Assembly: GCA_021850325.1 (NCBI GenBank)
Contig: JAJZMF010000026.1
Coordinates: forward strand, 1-64,000
Source of the DNA: Actinomycetes bacterium
Lineage (GTDB): Bacteria > Actinomycetota > Acidimicrobiia > Acidimicrobiales > Palsa-688
Reading direction: 5' to 3'
DNA length: 64,000 bases
How positions within the stretch are numbered: position 1 is the first letter of the stretch; each line of letters starts with the position of its first letter. The notes below the pieces were generated by a model. The model ran no database searches and had not been told where the DNA came from. It was given only the letters and a program-made list of their open reading frames with translations. A program made the position numbers and the translations under genes. Below, piece by piece: positions 62,809 to 64,000 of this stretch.

Positions 62809-63112
62809 CTTCGGTCTCCCCTCTACGAGCCCGCAACGGGCTCTCGTCGTACTTGGCCGTCGGCCCTAGCTGGACGTGGTCGCCGCTCGGGCGTTGCCCC
62901 AACCGGTGCACCGGTGCGACAGCCTGCAACGAGCGCGAGAACTCGGCGATGCCGTCCTCCATGGACTTGGGCCGGCGGGACAGGAGGACGATGACAGCGA
63001 TTATGAGGGTCGCAGCCACCGCTGCCCCGGCGATCCAGGCCAGTGTCGCCCACTGGACCGACGTGTGCGCTGTGGGAGTGCGCGCCGCTGCGGCGCCGAG
63101 CAAGGCATGCAC
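62801..63112 (-). CDS. Small single-pass membrane protein upstream of mreB
   Basis: A 103-residue protein: one membrane helix (WIAGAAVAATLIIAVIVLLS), then RRPKSMEDGIAEFSRSLQAV and a Gly/Arg-rich cytosolic tail. I recognise no family. Start taken at GTG 63112; an upstream in-frame start would overlap moaE. Its stop (TAG, 62801-62803) lies inside the first codons of mreB, so it may couple to mreB and affect its CTG initiation. Confidence 0.6.
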   Translation of the reverse strand: MHALLGAAAARTPTAHTSVQWATLAWIAGAAVAATLIIAVIVLLSRRPKSMEDGIAEFSRSLQAVAPVHRLGQRPSGDHVQLGPTAKYDESPLRARRGETEAV

Positions 63113-63116
63113 GGCT

Positions 63117-63581
63117 CTAGCTCCTAGAGGGTTCCAATGGGCGGGCGTCGAGGCCCCAGCCCGAGCCACCCTCCCAGCTCTCACGCTTCCAGATGGGCAC
63201 GCTCGCCTTTATCTCGTCGATGCCGGCACGGGCGGCTTCGAACGCCTCGGGCCGGTGCGGTGCCGAGACGGCCACCACGACAGCGACCTCGGTCAGCGAC
63301 AACAACCCCGTCCTGTGCAGGGCTGCCACTCGTCCCAGGCCCGGCCAGCGCTCCCGTAGCCCGCCCACGACGCCCTCCATCCGCTGTCTGGCCACCCGTT
63401 CGTAGGCCTCGTACTCCAGGGTCGTCACCCCGGGACGTCCCTCGGCATGGTCCCGCACCGTGCCGACGAAGAACACGGACGCCCCACAGCTCGGCAGCAC
63501 GACCCACTCGGCCACCTCGGCCACGGGGAGGACCGAAGGACCGATGAAGACCCAGTTGTCCCCGGGGGGAGCCGACGCCAC
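63117..63581 (-). CDS. moaE: Molybdopterin synthase large subunit
   Basis: A 154-residue subunit that with thiocarboxylated MoaD inserts sulfur into precursor Z. Conserved blocks: GASVFFVGTVRDHAEGRPGV, TTLEYEAYERVARQRMEGVV, VAALHRTGLLSLTEVAVVVA and ASVPIWKRESWEGGSGWG (active-site Lys). Its partner MoaD is not adjacent; the MoaD-like protein at 47333 is CysO-like and is unlikely to be it. A TAGGAT -10 box six bases upstream of GTG 63581 suggests leaderless transcription. Confidence 0.93.
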   Translation of the reverse strand: MASAPPGDNWVFIGPSVLPVAEVAEWVVLPSCGASVFFVGTVRDHAEGRPGVTTLEYEAYERVARQRMEGVVGGLRERWPGLGRVAALHRTGLLSLTEVAVVVAVSAPHRPEAFEAARAGIDEIKASVPIWKRESWEGGSGWGLDARPLEPSRS

Positions 63582-63587
63582 CGGGCA

Positions 63588-63593
63588 ATCCTA
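63588..63593 (-). promoter_or_regulatory. -10 box (TAGGAT) of moaE
   Basis: TANNNT hexamer six bases before GTG 63581 on the reverse strand. Confidence 0.4.
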
Positions 63594-63672
63594 CGTTGCC
63601 CGGCCAGCTGAGGTGCAAAGGAGAGGCCGACCTCAGCGTCAGATGGCAGGTGGGTAACCTCGGCGTACAGCT

Positions 63673-64000
63673 ATGGGCCCGGACGACCAAGAGGAACAGG
63701 GGCCGGGCGACGATTTCGAGGACGAGGGCCCGGCTTCGGCGTGGTTGCCGCCAGACGACCGGCTCTGGCGGCACCCGTCGGAGGTGGCAGGAGGCGCCGG
63801 TCCCACCACTGGGCCGGGGCCGCAGCAGGGCCGGCGACGGGCCGGTCCGTACGCCAGCCCGTTGCTGGTGGGCCTGGCTTCCGGTCTGGCCGGGGCGCTC
63901 CTGGCGGTGGGGGTGCTCGTCGGTTCGGGCGTGGTCGACGGAGGGGCGCCCGTGGCCACGCCGGTGAGGACCCAGGCCACGGTCAACAGCACCCGTCCGG
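63673..64000 (+). CDS. HtrA/DegP-type (S1C) serine protease, N-terminal part
   Basis: A partial gene running off the right edge; 109 residues are visible. An acidic cytosolic start (GPDDQEEQGPGDDFEDEGP) is followed by AWLPPDDRLWRHPSEV, a segment typical of actinobacterial membrane-anchored HtrA proteases, a Gly/Arg-rich stretch and a membrane helix (PLLVGLASGLAGALLAVGVL) before VATPVRTQATVNS. The catalytic domain lies outside the window, so assignment is by N-terminal pattern only. TAACCT at 63655-63660 is a possible -10 box. Confidence 0.6.
   Translation, partial: MGPDDQEEQGPGDDFEDEGPASAWLPPDDRLWRHPSEVAGGAGPTTGPGPQQGRRRAGPYASPLLVGLASGLAGALLAVGVLVGSGVVDGGAPVATPVRTQATVNSTRP

Overview
The window is high-GC DNA from an actinobacterium, most probably a member of the Acidimicrobiia. 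Three things point there: the gene order tilS-hpt-folE-folP-folB-folK-panC-coaX-lysS-clpC-radA-disA-carD-ispD-ispF-rlmB matches the mycobacterial order from memory of that genome; mycothiol-type genes are present (a RsrA-like anti-sigma factor and a MshB-like deacetylase); and two secreted proteins carry tandem GYWL/DGGVFAFG repeats of the kind I associate with that class. No prophage, IS element, CRISPR array or plasmid backbone is visible. The assignment is an inference.

Layout. 1-2661 (minus): an overlapping operon of a repeat-bearing coiled-coil protein and two glycosyltransferases (the last runs off the left edge). 2719-7978 (plus): a hypothetical protein, a secreted subtilase and a SpoIID-type protein, the last two with the same C-terminal repeat domain. 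8015-8974 (minus): gmd. 9107-17678 (plus): sucCD, a two-domain FAD/Fe-S dehydrogenase, an acetyltransferase, otsA, an ATP-dependent DNA ligase and infA. 17679-18394 is a 716-bp gap. 18395-25496: NlpC/P60 hydrolase, a GDPD-type phosphodiesterase (minus), FHA protein, ECF sigma/anti-sigma pair, small zinc-finger protein, DUF2342-type metalloprotease, tilS, hpt, folE. 25553-31311: a reverse-strand membrane protein, then folP, a degenerate phosphatase-like protein, folB, folK, panC, coaX, lysS. 31353-41718: prenyl synthase (minus), clpC, radA, disA, a methyltransferase, a Crp-like regulator (minus), carD, ispD, ispF, rlmB. 41794-45834: a truncated cyclic-nucleotide-binding fragment, mshB-like gene, tRNA-Thr(TGT), DUF3263 and LytR_C proteins, otsB, glycerate kinase. 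45905-51907: a SAM-I riboswitch, a threonine-synthase-family gene, a CysO-like sulfur carrier, CIRCE-groEL, a LapA-like protein, hemQ, larE and a free-standing NIL domain. 51924-60833 (minus): Cys-rich and Thr-rich proteins, UPF0182, a DivIVA fusion protein and a PDZ/Lon-type protease. 60924-64000: a small membrane protein, a HEAT-repeat protein, mreB and moaE (minus), and the start of an HtrA-type protease.

How the genes work together: the core is housekeeping (folate, pantothenate/CoA, isoprenoid, trehalose, tRNA processing and charging, c-di-AMP and envelope functions). Translational coupling is heavy (ATGA/GTGA overlaps). At least a dozen genes have a TANNNT -10 box 6-9 nt before the start codon, which suggests leaderless transcription.

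Most interesting points: (1) a SAM-I riboswitch whose P1 stem abuts the ribosome-binding site of a threonine-synthase homologue, followed by a CysO-like carrier ending in GGQ; this fits a protein-thiocarboxylate route to homocysteine from O-phosphohomoserine; (2) three independent genes (infA, ispD, mreB) whose only sensible start codon is CTG; (3) a DivIVA coiled-coil protein fused to a C-terminal domain with the Cys/His signature of phage Mu-F-type head-morphogenesis proteins; (4) a phosphatase-fold protein in the folate operon whose catalytic Cys is Gln; (5) an orphan larE-NIL pair.
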